Counted from the stretch's first letter, positions 7,784 through 16,381 are shown. The stretch is 64,000 nt of DNA from Paraburkholderia adhaesiva (GCF_021390575.1 NZ_JAJEJQ010000002.1:992001-1056000), one strand, 5' to 3'. Numbers and translations: made by a program. Notes: a model not told the origin generated them from the sequence alone.

Positions 7784-9015
7784 GACGCGTCCAATGCGAT
7801 CAATTGATAGCCGTGCTGCTGAGTGAGCCAGGACAGGTAGACGTGCTGCGAATCGGCGACGAGCATCGGACGGTCGGTCTGGCCTTCTGCCGTTCCGATC
7901 GTGCGGTCGGCGGACCACGTCAAACCGCCGTCGCTTGAATGACGTACCCTGGCGAGGATGTGCTCGCCGTCGAACTCCTTCCAGGCAAGCCACACCGATT
8001 TCTCCCGCGCAAGCAGCGAAGGCCGTCCCGGCTGGTGCGCTGCATCTCCCACGCTTTGCGGTGCCGAAAAATTCTGCCCCTGGTCGGTGGAGCGCGCGTA
8101 GTAGAGGCCCTCGCGCGCTTCACCCGCCGTAAACCAGGCGGCATGCCACGTCCCGTCCGATGACACGGCCAAGGCAGGGCCATGATGAGGACAACCATCT
8201 ATCGCCCAGTGATCGATGGCAACGCGGTGTGAACTCGTCGGCAGATGTTGGTCGTTGAACGCCAGCACCGCGTGATCCCGTTCGTTCACGCCGTAGAGCT
8301 TGCGAAACAGCACGGCGGGGTTCTGCTTCGCGTCGAGCGCGAGATCGACCCGACAGCATTCGCACGTATGATCCTCGGCGATCGCTTCTCCCTTGAAAGT
8401 CGCCCCGGCATCGTCCGACCACGCGTAAGCGAGCGCCGCGCCCGCCTGCTGGTTGCCCCGCTCGTGCGCGGCAGCGACCGTACGCTTGTCCAGCCACGCC
8501 GCGAAAAGCGTATCGTGCGCACCGAACGCGATGACCGGAAAGCGCTGGCTCGCTGCGTCCGACGTAATCGCGTGCGGTGGCGAGAATGTCTTGCCGTCGT
8601 CAGAGCGCGACACCATCACCTCGGCGTTCCAGTTGTCGTCCTTGAACACGCTGTAGGCAATAACGATGCGCCCCTTGCCGTCGATCGCGATCTGGGGATG
8701 CGACTCCGCGCCGGTATCAAGCCGCGCACCATAACGCCCGACCACGACGGGTTCGTTGAAGTGCTTGCCTGCATCGTCCGAGGCGGCAACGGACACGGCG
8801 CCGTCCGCCGACCAGACGACCCACAGCCTGCCGTGCGCGTCGACGAACGGGGTCGCGACGGTTGCGCATTGCAGCGCGAGGCTCGCACATTGAGCAGGCG
8901 GTGAAGCGTCGTGATGATGCATCGCCGGCATCGTGTCGGCGCTATGTGCCACGGTGAGGTTTCCGATCGTCAACACGAGACCGACAAGCATGGCACGCAT
9001 GGAAAAGTTCGTCAT
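7780..9015 (-). CDS. Secreted BNR/sialidase-like beta-propeller with Cys-rich motif
   Basis: This 411-residue protein has a signal peptide and several BNR-type repeats (S/T-x-D-x-G-x-x-F/W, such as SDDAGKHF, SDDGKTF, SDDAGATF, STDQGQNF, SSDGGLTW), giving a six-bladed propeller. I do not see a convincing sialidase active site. It does carry a Met/His stretch after the signal peptide (MPAMHHHD), an HTCECC motif and a GCPHHGP motif, plausible soft-metal ligands. The preceding exbD stop overlaps an in-frame TTG at 9030. I prefer ATG 9015, which begins a normal signal peptide. The family is probably a periplasmic partner of the receptor rather than a sialidase. Confidence 0.8.
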   Translation of the reverse strand: MTNFSMRAMLVGLVLTIGNLTVAHSADTMPAMHHHDASPPAQCASLALQCATVATPFVDAHGRLWVVWSADGAVSVAASDDAGKHFNEPVVVGRYGARLDTGAESHPQIAIDGKGRIVIAYSVFKDDNWNAEVMVSRSDDGKTFSPPHAITSDAASQRFPVIAFGAHDTLFAAWLDKRTVAAAHERGNQQAGAALAYAWSDDAGATFKGEAIAEDHTCECCRVDLALDAKQNPAVLFRKLYGVNERDHAVLAFNDQHLPTSSHRVAIDHWAIDGCPHHGPALAVSSDGTWHAAWFTAGEAREGLYYARSTDQGQNFSAPQSVGDAAHQPGRPSLLAREKSVWLAWKEFDGEHILARVRHSSDGGLTWSADRTIGTAEGQTDRPMLVADSQHVYLSWLTQQHGYQLIALDAS

Positions 9016-9026
9016 GGTCGGTCTAC

Positions 9027-9449
9027 TCAATGTGAGGAAACGGGATCAGTGACGAAACCCACCTTGGCGACGCCTGCAGCGCTTGCCTGCGAGAGCAGTC
9101 TGGCGACCTCGCCGTAGCGCGCCATGTGGTCCGCGATTAGGCGAATTTCGGGCTGCGGGTTCTGTTTCGCAGCCGAAACCAGCGCTGTTTCGAGCGATTG
9201 CTCGGTCATGGTCCGGCCATCCCAGCGAATCTGTCCGTTCGCATCGACCGAGATGTCCACATGCGGCACGCGCAAATCCTCGCGCTGGCTGCTCGCATGA
9301 GGCAGCGCAATCTTCGCTGCATGATGAACGACGGGCAGCGTCACCATGAACACGACGAGCAAGACGAGCATGACGTCGATGAGTGGCGTCATGTTGATTT
9401 CCGCCGCGAGGCCGCTCCCTGAACCGCTGTTCGACTGATCGCCAATCAT
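9027..9449 (-). CDS. exbD: Biopolymer transport protein ExbD
   Basis: This 140-residue protein has the family layout: a short cytoplasmic N-terminus (AAEINMTPLIDVMLVLLVVF, with the essential membrane Asp of the proton path), one transmembrane helix and a periplasmic domain. It forms the TonB-ExbB-ExbD motor. The ATG at 9449 overlaps the exbB stop (ATGA), which fixes the start even though the frame is open further upstream. The downstream BNR gene begins 11 bp after its stop (or overlaps it if TTG is used). Confidence 0.92.
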   Translation of the reverse strand: MIGDQSNSGSGSGLAAEINMTPLIDVMLVLLVVFMVTLPVVHHAAKIALPHASSQREDLRVPHVDISVDANGQIRWDGRTMTEQSLETALVSAAKQNPQPEIRLIADHMARYGEVARLLSQASAAGVAKVGFVTDPVSSH

Positions 9450-10156
9450 GCTTGCTTCTCCGCCGTTGAGGTGTGCAGCCGCACGACGGATGCCGAAGCG
9501 CCAGTCAGCAGCACCGCAAGCACGTTGTGCCCGAAACTGTTCAGCCTGGCGACGACGCCGTGCATCGTGCGCGTGAGTGCGTTGTAGCCGACTACGGCGG
9601 GAATAGCGACGAAAAGGCCGAACGCGGTCATGACGAGCGTTTCGCCGATCGGTCCGGCCACCTGGTCGAGACTTGCGTCGCCGCTCGCGCCAATTGCGAT
9701 GAGCGCGTGATAGATGCCCCACACGGTGCCGAACAATCCAACGAACGGTGCAATTGCCCCGATCGACGCAAGCAATGCGAGCCCGCGCTGCATCGGCGCC
9801 GTAGCATCGGCGGTCGCGGCCTTGAGGCACTGAGTCAGCCAGTCGGTCACGTCGACGAGATTTGCATTGCGATGCCGGCTCGACTCAAGGCGGGCAAGCG
9901 CTAGTCGTCCAGCTTCCGCCACGTCGTGAAACGGCGAACCGGGCGCGCCGAACACCGGCGAACCAGACTCCGTCCATTCCGCGTTCCGGATCTGTTGCTC
10001 GGCTCGAGTCGCGCGTTGTCCCATGCGACGCAGTTCGATGGACTTCAGCAATATCACCGTCCACGTCGCAATCGACATCGCAGCGAGCAAAAGCGCGGTC
10101 GCTCGCGTGACGGGGTCGCCCTGATGCCAGACATGTTGCAGACCATACGTTTGCAT
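9446..10156 (-). CDS. exbB: Biopolymer transport protein ExbB (MotA/TolQ/ExbB family)
   Basis: A 236-residue protein with three transmembrane segments: residues about 18-38, and two long C-terminal helices around LALLASIGAIAPFVGLFGTVWGIYHAL and ETLVMTAFGLFVAIPAVVGYN. The GLFGTVWGI and AIPAVVGYN motifs are diagnostic of proton-channel subunits of the ExbB/TolQ family. It begins 12 bp after the tonB stop and overlaps exbD. Its position inside a receptor operon indicates a motor dedicated to that receptor rather than the housekeeping Ton system. Confidence 0.93.
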   Translation of the reverse strand: MQTYGLQHVWHQGDPVTRATALLLAAMSIATWTVILLKSIELRRMGQRATRAEQQIRNAEWTESGSPVFGAPGSPFHDVAEAGRLALARLESSRHRNANLVDVTDWLTQCLKAATADATAPMQRGLALLASIGAIAPFVGLFGTVWGIYHALIAIGASGDASLDQVAGPIGETLVMTAFGLFVAIPAVVGYNALTRTMHGVVARLNSFGHNVLAVLLTGASASVVRLHTSTAEKQA

Positions 10157-10168
10157 TTTCGAACTCCT

Positions 10169-10927
10169 TTATTCGGAAAGATTGAACACGACCGGTACTT
10201 TCGCGGTCGCGGGAACGGGCTTGCCGTTCTCTTTGTAAGGCGTACACGCGCTGGCTTGTACTGCATCTAGCGCAGCCGCGTCGAGTCTTGGATACCCGCT
10301 CGAAGCGGCAACGTGTGCTGAATCGATATGACCCGTGACGTCGATACGCAACTCGACGAGTGCCGTGCCCGATTCCCTGCTGCGCCGTGACAGCAGCGGA
10401 TAAGCCGGTTTGGCGATCGTGCAATCGAGTTGTGCGACGGCGCGCGGATGCTGCTCGCCGTTGCCAGTGACGGCATGTTGTGTCGATGACGCCTGCGGCG
10501 CAGCGGGCGAAACGTCCGACTGCGGAGCGGGCGTGACGGTCGGTGCGGGTGCTGCCGCGGGTGTCGCCTGTCGCTGAGGTTCTGCGACTGGCTCGTGCGG
10601 CGGGGGTGCCACGGAACGCGCAACCGGATGCGGCGCGCTCGTCGGCCGCTCATGTGCTGGCGGTTGTGGGCGCGGCGGAGCGGCTGGCGGCGGCAGGGCG
10701 GAGATCGCAGGTGCGGCTGCGATGAGTTCGGCCGCGACGACATGCAGCGGGGCCGGCTCTCTTCGCGGTTCGGGCCTCGACATCACGAAACCGAGCACGG
10801 CGGCGTGCAGCCCGCCAACGAGTAAGGCAGCACCCACGACGTAACGCTTTTGCCTGCGAGACGGCATCGCCGGCCGGTGCGCTGGCAACCGGGGCGATGC
10901 AAGTGAGAGTGGCTCGCTCACGGTCAT
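10169..10927 (-). CDS. tonB: TonB energy-transducing protein
   Basis: A 252-residue protein: short basic N-terminus, one membrane anchor (VVGAALLVGGLHAAVLGFV, residues about 30-48), a long Pro/Ala-rich periplasm-spanning linker (about 55-155), and a C-terminal TonB domain with KPAYPLLSRRSRESGTALVE and ASSGYPRLDAAALDAV. TonB couples the inner-membrane proton gradient to the outer-membrane receptor. The ATG overlaps the receptor stop (ATGA). The unusually basic, Pro-rich linker is typical of Burkholderia TonB proteins. Confidence 0.93.
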   Translation of the reverse strand: MTVSEPLSLASPRLPAHRPAMPSRRQKRYVVGAALLVGGLHAAVLGFVMSRPEPRREPAPLHVVAAELIAAAPAISALPPPAAPPRPQPPAHERPTSAPHPVARSVAPPPHEPVAEPQRQATPAAAPAPTVTPAPQSDVSPAAPQASSTQHAVTGNGEQHPRAVAQLDCTIAKPAYPLLSRRSRESGTALVELRIDVTGHIDSAHVAASSGYPRLDAAALDAVQASACTPYKENGKPVPATAKVPVVFNLSE

Positions 10928-13263
10928 ACCCCGACCTTGGCTTCGACGTAGTACGTCCGTCCCGGATACGGGTGATAAACGAAGTACCGCGCATCGAAGA
11001 TGTTGTCGATTCCGACCGCAAGCTGGGTCGATTTCGTTGGCCTGAACGTGTACTTCGCGTCGGCCACCGTATATGTGCTCGTGCCGCCAAATACGTTCGG
11101 GTTCGTATCGGTATTGGTCAGCGTGTTGTATTGGCGGCCCGAATAACGCGCGCCGACCATGACCGTCGAACGCTCATCGATGTGGTAACTCGCCGCGAGG
11201 TCGGCGCGCCACAACGGAATCCGGTAGAAATACTTGCCAACGGTCGCGGGGTTCTGCGCATTTTCGAGAATCTTCGACTGCGTGTACGCAACGCTGGCGA
11301 TCAGATCGAGTCCGTGAATGACGACGTTCTCACCCTGATAGCTCAACTCCGCGCCGCGCGAGCGCACCTTGCCGATGTTCTGGAAACTGGTGACGTTCGG
11401 AATCACGGTCGTGTCGGTCTGGCAGAAGATTGCGTTCCTGACGTCGTCCTGGAACACCGACAGGCGCCACAGGCCATTCCAGTGTGCCCATTCAGCCGCC
11501 AGTTCCTTCGACACATCGTCTTCCGGCTGAAGGTTCGGATTGTTGTTGATGATCGTCGAGCCGTTGATCTTCCCCTGGAAAAGTTCGCTGACGGTCGGGA
11601 AACGGTAAGCGCGCCCGATCGATGCCCGCAGCGTCAGGTCTTCGGTTGCGTCATAGGACAGCGAAGCCTTCGGCGACACATGGTTCTGGCTCGACTCGGG
11701 ATACGGCAGACGCGTCGCGCCGACCGTCTGCTGGCCGTCATACGCGTTCCACTCCTCGTAGCGCACACCGTAGACGAACTTCCAGCGCGTCAGAAAGTGC
11801 CATGCGTCCTGCGCGTACAGCGCCTGGGTCTGGGTTTTGCCGCTGAACGAGTTGGCGAAGGAACTCGCCGCGCCGTCGCGCCAGTACGCCGTGTTGTAGC
11901 TCTGGTTGTCGAGGAAATAGTTGTCGTAGTGATAGCCGAACGTCAGCCAGTGGTTCAGCAATCCCGATTCGGGTGACGACGGCGTCCACGTCGCCTTCAG
12001 GTCGAGTGTTTTCCAGCCGGTGCCATCGCCGAAGGTCACCACGCCCGGCCCGTTGCCTGGACCACCCGCGTTGGCAGTGCGCGCCACGCTATTCGATATG
12101 TCGTAATACGACGCGATTGCTTCCGCATTCCAGCCGGTCGCCTGATGCGTGCGCAACGACACACCGTACAACCAGTTTTCGTTGTAGCCGAGGCTGGGCG
12201 CAAGCGCGACGGCCGGAATTGTGTAGTGGAAGCCGCCGATACTGACGGCGCCGCTATACACGGGATTGCCGCTCGCGTCGGTGAGGAACGTCGAGGTCTG
12301 GCTGTTGTAAGTCTGGTGCCAGTAGCCGAGCGTGAAGGCGCCCTGGACAGTCGGCGTGAAATCGTATTGCGTTTTCAGCGTGAACTGGTCCTGAACTGTG
12401 TGCTCGATGCCTTCGCCGCTCACGCCGATCACAGCGGTCGGCGTATTGGTCTGGTTATTGTAGAAAGACGCGCCGGTGACCGCCACATCGCCGGGCTTCG
12501 CGGGTGTCGACGACTTCGCGAGTGTCGCGAAGTTCAACGGCTGGCTGGTGTTCTCGAGGTGGTTGACGCCCAGCCGGAACGAGAAGTTGCCGATCTTGTC
12601 GCCAACAGTCGCTGTGGCTTGACTGCCGTTGAAATTCTGGTTGACGCCAAAGAGGCTGAAGTGCTGCGTGAACGCCTTTACGTCTGCGGTTGCTTCGAAC
12701 TTCGTCGGCATGCGTGTCGAAATGAGCACCGTCGCGCCGAGCGAGTTGCCGGGATAGAGCGCGGAAAACGGACCATAGATCACGTCGACCTGCTGGATCG
12801 CATCCGGATAGACCATCGACCAGCGCGGCGGAAATGAGTAGCTGTTGCCCAGCAGATTGCTTAGCAGCAGGCCGTCGGCATAGACGAGACCGCGCGCGCT
12901 TTGCGTATTGCTCGTGCCGCGCACCGCGATGATCGAGTTCAAATCGCCAACGAAGCGTTTGCGCACCGCGAGATTCGGCAGGTACTTCAGCGCGTCTTCG
13001 CTATTGACGACGTTCCAGTTGTTGAACTGGTCGCGCGTGACCGTTTCGACGGACGCGGGCAGGTTGGGATCGACAGCGGGCTGGACCGTGCTGGTCGAAT
13101 CACTTTTCGCTTGAACAGTGACGGCCGGCAGGGTCATTTCGCCTTGCGCGTTGTCCGCGTGGGCGTAAGAGGAAAGCAGCGAAAATGGAAGTGCGCCCAG
13201 CGTGGCAAACCACGCCGATTTGTTTGGACGAGCAAATACGCTTCGTAATGCGAAGTAAACCAT
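10924..13263 (-). CDS. TonB-dependent outer-membrane receptor (probable copper receptor)
   Basis: A 779-residue receptor: signal peptide (about 1-36, ending SSYAHA), a TonB-box-like LPAVTVQA near residue 45, and a plug domain (about 60-165, with NSEDALKYLPNLAVRKR and VIYGPFSALYPGNSLGATV). A 22-strand beta-barrel ends in the aromatic YYVEAKVGV. No siderophore-specific motif was noted. The upstream DUF2946 gene and downstream BNR and thioredoxin genes match the context of copper receptors such as Bordetella BfrG (recalled from memory), so copper is the favoured substrate. It lies 82 bp after DUF2946, with CAGGAA before the ATG, and is coupled to tonB by ATGA. Confidence 0.88.
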   Translation of the reverse strand: MVYFALRSVFARPNKSAWFATLGALPFSLLSSYAHADNAQGEMTLPAVTVQAKSDSTSTVQPAVDPNLPASVETVTRDQFNNWNVVNSEDALKYLPNLAVRKRFVGDLNSIIAVRGTSNTQSARGLVYADGLLLSNLLGNSYSFPPRWSMVYPDAIQQVDVIYGPFSALYPGNSLGATVLISTRMPTKFEATADVKAFTQHFSLFGVNQNFNGSQATATVGDKIGNFSFRLGVNHLENTSQPLNFATLAKSSTPAKPGDVAVTGASFYNNQTNTPTAVIGVSGEGIEHTVQDQFTLKTQYDFTPTVQGAFTLGYWHQTYNSQTSTFLTDASGNPVYSGAVSIGGFHYTIPAVALAPSLGYNENWLYGVSLRTHQATGWNAEAIASYYDISNSVARTANAGGPGNGPGVVTFGDGTGWKTLDLKATWTPSSPESGLLNHWLTFGYHYDNYFLDNQSYNTAYWRDGAASSFANSFSGKTQTQALYAQDAWHFLTRWKFVYGVRYEEWNAYDGQQTVGATRLPYPESSQNHVSPKASLSYDATEDLTLRASIGRAYRFPTVSELFQGKINGSTIINNNPNLQPEDDVSKELAAEWAHWNGLWRLSVFQDDVRNAIFCQTDTTVIPNVTSFQNIGKVRSRGAELSYQGENVVIHGLDLIASVAYTQSKILENAQNPATVGKYFYRIPLWRADLAASYHIDERSTVMVGARYSGRQYNTLTNTDTNPNVFGGTSTYTVADAKYTFRPTKSTQLAVGIDNIFDARYFVYHPYPGRTYYVEAKVGV

Positions 13264-13345
13264 GTCAATTCCTGAAATCGATGGACGAACGACATCGCGT
13301 GTGTCAACGACGCACGTTTATCGAGGTCTTTTCAAACGAAAGTAG

Positions 13346-13786
13346 TCAGGAAAGGACGGGAGGCGCGCGTGGGCGCCCGGCTGGGAACGCGCCTATTGGC
13401 GTGAATCGTGTGGAGAGGACGCGCGTGGCGGCGAACATGACCAACATGTCCGCCGATTCTGCGGTGTGCCCGATCGCCGGCATAGCGGCGTGGGTTGCGA
13501 GCAGGGTGCAGTAGTCGCATGCCGCCATTGTCGGCTTGGCAGCGTGATGGCCAGCGTCGTTGACCCCAGCGGCCGCCATTTTCATGTGCGCTTTGTGCAT
13601 GTGCATGCTGCCCATGCGCATATCGCCCATGTTCATTTCCGTGCACACGACTACGGGGTACTCGTGCGAGCGGGCCCGTTCAACGAGTTGACTGACGATC
13701 GGCGCGAATACAACGAGCCACATGGCAATCAAGCCAAGCCATGCGGTCAGGTGTTTGCGGAATCGGTAAGTCACGAGCGGGGCCAC
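13346..13786 (-). CDS. DUF2946 family protein, possible copper-sensing leader ORF
   Basis: This 146-residue protein has one N-terminal hydrophobic segment (LTAWLGLIAMWLVVFAPIV), a Met/His-rich stretch (MNMGDMRMGSMHMHKAHMKM), a CDYC motif and the Pro-rich tail (GRPRAPP) seen across DUF2946. In Bordetella pertussis a DUF2946 ORF upstream of the bfrG receptor (named cruR, recalled) acts as a copper-responsive upstream ORF. Here it occupies the same place, first in the operon, 33 nt or so after a predicted transcription start. The start is GTG 13786 with no clear ribosome site. GTG 13774 is an alternative. Confidence 0.8.
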   Translation of the reverse strand: MAPLVTYRFRKHLTAWLGLIAMWLVVFAPIVSQLVERARSHEYPVVVCTEMNMGDMRMGSMHMHKAHMKMAAAGVNDAGHHAAKPTMAACDYCTLLATHAAMPAIGHTAESADMLVMFAATRVLSTRFTPIGAFPAGRPRAPPVLS

Positions 13787-13825
13787 GAACAGGCGAACTG
13801 AATGCAGTTATCGCAAAATTGCTTG

Positions 13826-13854
13826 AGTATAAATTTGGGATTGGCGTTTTGTAA
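13826..13854 (-). promoter_or_regulatory. Sigma-70 promoter of the DUF2946-TonB receptor operon
   Basis: On the minus strand, TTACAA (13854-13849) and TATACT (13831-13826) are separated by exactly 17 bp. The -10 matches 5 of 6 and the -35 about 4 of 6 consensus positions. Transcription would begin near 13819, giving a leader of only about 33 nt before the GTG of the DUF2946 gene. Confidence 0.65.
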
Positions 13855-13993
13855 GGCTTCTGCATATTGCGCGACGCCATGCCACGCAACCCGTTCGATC
13901 CTGCTTCTTCGCTTCAGTCCTGCTCGTCGCTCAGCTAAACGTGCGCGATACCGATCATCGCATGCGGTTGGAAAACTATCGGTTAATTCCTCA

Positions 13994-15268
13994 CTATCGA
14001 ACGCACCGAAATCCCGCATAGACATACGGATAGTGCGGCTGAAACCAGTTTCGGAAAGTCGGACGCAGCATGCATCCGGCTGTCCGGGCGGAGCCGCCCT
14101 TGATCGCAAAGTGACGGCCATCGAAGAAGTTCGCCGAATAGCCTTCGTAGAACGGAAAGGCTTTGAAGCCGGGCAGTGGTCCGAATATCGTCGACGTCCA
14201 TTCCCAGCCGTTGCCGTACAACCCTTCGACGCCCCACGTGCTGGCGCTGCCCGGAGTCGCATCCACGGGTACCGGATTCCAGTTGCGGAAATCGAAGTTG
14301 TCGCCCGGGCCGGGCAACGCGCCGTGTGCTGCGCGTTGCCACTGCGCCTCGCTCGGCAGGCGCGCACCGCGCCAGCGGGCGAAGGCGCTCGCCTCGGCAT
14401 GACTCGTATAAACCGGCCACGCGAGCGGTAGCGGGATCTCGTCGAACATCGTCCGCAGCCGCCAGCCCTGTGCGCCGCGCGTCCAGAACGCGGGATGCAC
14501 GACACCCTCCGCTTCCTTCCACGCCCAGTTTTCGTCGCTCCACCAGGCCTTATCCACATAGCCGCTATCGTCGATGAATTCGAGATAAGCGCCATTAGTG
14601 ACCATAAAGCGGTCGATCTCGAACGCCGGGACGTCGATCTGCACTTCGCCGAATTCGTTGTCCCAGCCGAACGCACCGCGCTCGGCGGTCATGCCCAGCG
14701 CAGTGCGCCCGGCGGGAACCGGCATCATCGACGGCGTCACCACGTAGCGGGGATCGGGCAGGGCAGGCGTGCTTTCTGGTTCGCATTTCTGCTCGAACGG
14801 CAGTTGATGCAGCATGTAGCTGAGCGTTTCGACGTGCATCAGCCGGTGCTCGATCGCGACGTTAAGCAACTGGGCGGCGGCATTGTCATTCGAGGCGTCG
14901 GGTGGCACGTCGAGCGCCGCCAGCTGCGTGTCGATCCGTGCGCGCGCATCGCGGCAGTAGTCGCGGATCGTATCGAGGTGCGGCCAGTCAGCGGGAGTGT
15001 CGGTCGGTAATGCGCCATCCACCGGATCGATGCCGAAAGCGAATAACTGGTCGAGCCGGGGATCGGAGGACGGTAGGTCGAACAGCCGCTGATCGAAGAG
15101 ATTGCGGTCGAATGCTTCGAGATGGCCGATGTAGAACACGATCCGGTGTCGCTCGCGGATCGGGCGCTCGTAGAGGAAATCGGGTTTGACGATGTCGAAG
15201 AGTGCGTCGCTGGCGGCACGCGCACTGACCAGCCGCTCGGCGAGCGTGGGCGACGGCAAGAGAGTCAT
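13994..15268 (-). CDS. egtB: EgtB/SenA-family DinB-FGE sulfoxide (or selenoxide) synthase-like protein
   Basis: A 424-residue protein: an N-terminal DinB-like helical domain with the non-heme iron ligand pattern (HLEAFDRNLF and HRLMHVET, an HxxHxE arrangement), then a C-terminal formylglycine-generating-enzyme (SUMF1) fold with GAFGWDNEFG, RLPSEAQWQRAA, GNGWEWTST and RPTFRNWF. EgtB joins a thiol to trimethylhistidine in ergothioneine synthesis. SenA does the selenium equivalent. Neither the EgtD methyltransferase nor SenB is nearby, so the product is uncertain. The start is ATG 15268 with AAGGAG 9 bp upstream. Confidence 0.8.
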   Translation of the reverse strand: MTLLPSPTLAERLVSARAASDALFDIVKPDFLYERPIRERHRIVFYIGHLEAFDRNLFDQRLFDLPSSDPRLDQLFAFGIDPVDGALPTDTPADWPHLDTIRDYCRDARARIDTQLAALDVPPDASNDNAAAQLLNVAIEHRLMHVETLSYMLHQLPFEQKCEPESTPALPDPRYVVTPSMMPVPAGRTALGMTAERGAFGWDNEFGEVQIDVPAFEIDRFMVTNGAYLEFIDDSGYVDKAWWSDENWAWKEAEGVVHPAFWTRGAQGWRLRTMFDEIPLPLAWPVYTSHAEASAFARWRGARLPSEAQWQRAAHGALPGPGDNFDFRNWNPVPVDATPGSASTWGVEGLYGNGWEWTSTIFGPLPGFKAFPFYEGYSANFFDGRHFAIKGGSARTAGCMLRPTFRNWFQPHYPYVYAGFRCVR

Positions 15269-15447
15269 TTCGGCGATTCTCCTTGCTTGGGCGGTGAACG
15301 AGACTTTACCGCTGCCGCAGGAGGTGTGCCAGCGCGCTGCCAGGCGGCGCAGGACGGGGTCTGCCGCACCAAGGTGCCGCGCGTCGTGCTTCCTGACGCG
15401 CGGGCCTTTGAGAATTGCGGGAAATGCGGGAACTGCAGGCGCTACGC

Positions 15448-16203
15448 TTAGAGGTGGCGCAGGCCTTCGAGGTCGATGATGCGAATGAGCTTGCCCTGCG
15501 CGTCGATCAGACCGCGCTTCTGGAACCTCGACAGGGTGCGGCTCACCGTTTCGAGCGTCATGCCGAGATAGCTGCCCATGTCTTCACGCGTCATGCGCAG
15601 GTTGAACTCCGCATGCGAGTAGCCGCGCTGGCCGTTGCGGTCGGATACGTCGAGCAGGAAGGCGGCGACGCGCTCGTCGGCGGAAAGCGAACCGAGCACC
15701 ATCATCTGCGACGATTCACGAATCAGCTGTTCGCTCATCAGGCGGTGCAGGCGGTCCTGCATCGTGCCCGTTTCGCGGCACATGTGTTTAAGCGCGGCGT
15801 AAGGGACGATGCACACCGAACTATCTTCAAGCGCGACGGCGGTGCAGGTGTGGCTATCGGTGCTGATGCCGTCGAGCCCGAGCGGATCGCCCGCAAGACG
15901 CAGGCCGGTGACCTGTTCGCGCCCATCGCGGTGAGCCATGACGGTCTTGAGCGATCCTGACCGAACGGCATAGAGATTGTCGAACTGATCGCCGGCACGA
16001 TAGAGCGCTTCGCCGCGGCGCACGCTGCGCGCCGTGCAGATAAGCGCTTCGAGCTTCGGCATGTCGTCCACTGCGAGGCCTTGTGGCATGCACAGATGAC
16101 GCATTGCACAACTGGAGCAGCGCGCAGAGCTGCGCGGATTGGCCACGGGTGTACGGCTTGCGCGGCGCACGCTGCTATGGGACACGACGGTGGGGGTCAA
16201 CAT
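15448..16203 (-). CDS. fnr: FNR-type oxygen-responsive Crp/Fnr regulator
   Basis: A 251-residue regulator with cNMP-binding fold and a C-terminal helix-turn-helix (TREDMGSYLGMTLETVSRTLSRFQ). Cysteines 29, 32 and 38 form the C-x2-C-x5-C cluster of FNR, and Cys130 lies in SSVCIVPY at the position of FNR Cys122. All four ligands for an oxygen-labile [4Fe-4S] cluster are therefore present. The HTH residues E..SR predict recognition of TTGAT-N4-ATCAA-like sites. It lies downstream of a universal stress gene in the same direction, a common partner, and an 8/10 FNR-like box precedes it. Confidence 0.92.
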   Translation of the reverse strand: MLTPTVVSHSSVRRASRTPVANPRSSARCSSCAMRHLCMPQGLAVDDMPKLEALICTARSVRRGEALYRAGDQFDNLYAVRSGSLKTVMAHRDGREQVTGLRLAGDPLGLDGISTDSHTCTAVALEDSSVCIVPYAALKHMCRETGTMQDRLHRLMSEQLIRESSQMMVLGSLSADERVAAFLLDVSDRNGQRGYSHAEFNLRMTREDMGSYLGMTLETVSRTLSRFQKRGLIDAQGKLIRIIDLEGLRHL

Positions 16204-16262
16204 CTGCCTGCTCCTTCCTCTGATTTACTTATGCGGGAACATTGTCCACCGGCTTTGAAACT

Positions 16263-16276
16263 TTGATTGGCGGCAA
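16263..16276. promoter_or_regulatory. FNR-like box before fnr
   Basis: TTGAT-TGGC-GGCAA matches 8 of 10 positions of the FNR consensus TTGAT-N4-ATCAA, 60 bp upstream of the fnr start. This suggests autoregulation. Confidence 0.4.
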
Positions 16277-16381
16277 AACGACGCGCTTTTGAGATGAGGG
16301 CCCTTGAGCCTGGTCAGAAGCCGCGTACATCATAGGGAACGAAGACGCGGCCTATTGTCAAGCGTTGCTCATATTTAAGTG

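Noticed and set aside
13771..14676. 301-codon minus-strand ORF overlapping the 3' half of the EgtB-like gene
   Set aside because: Frame-shifted overlap of a gene with clear FGE motifs; low-complexity Arg/Ser/Thr translation.
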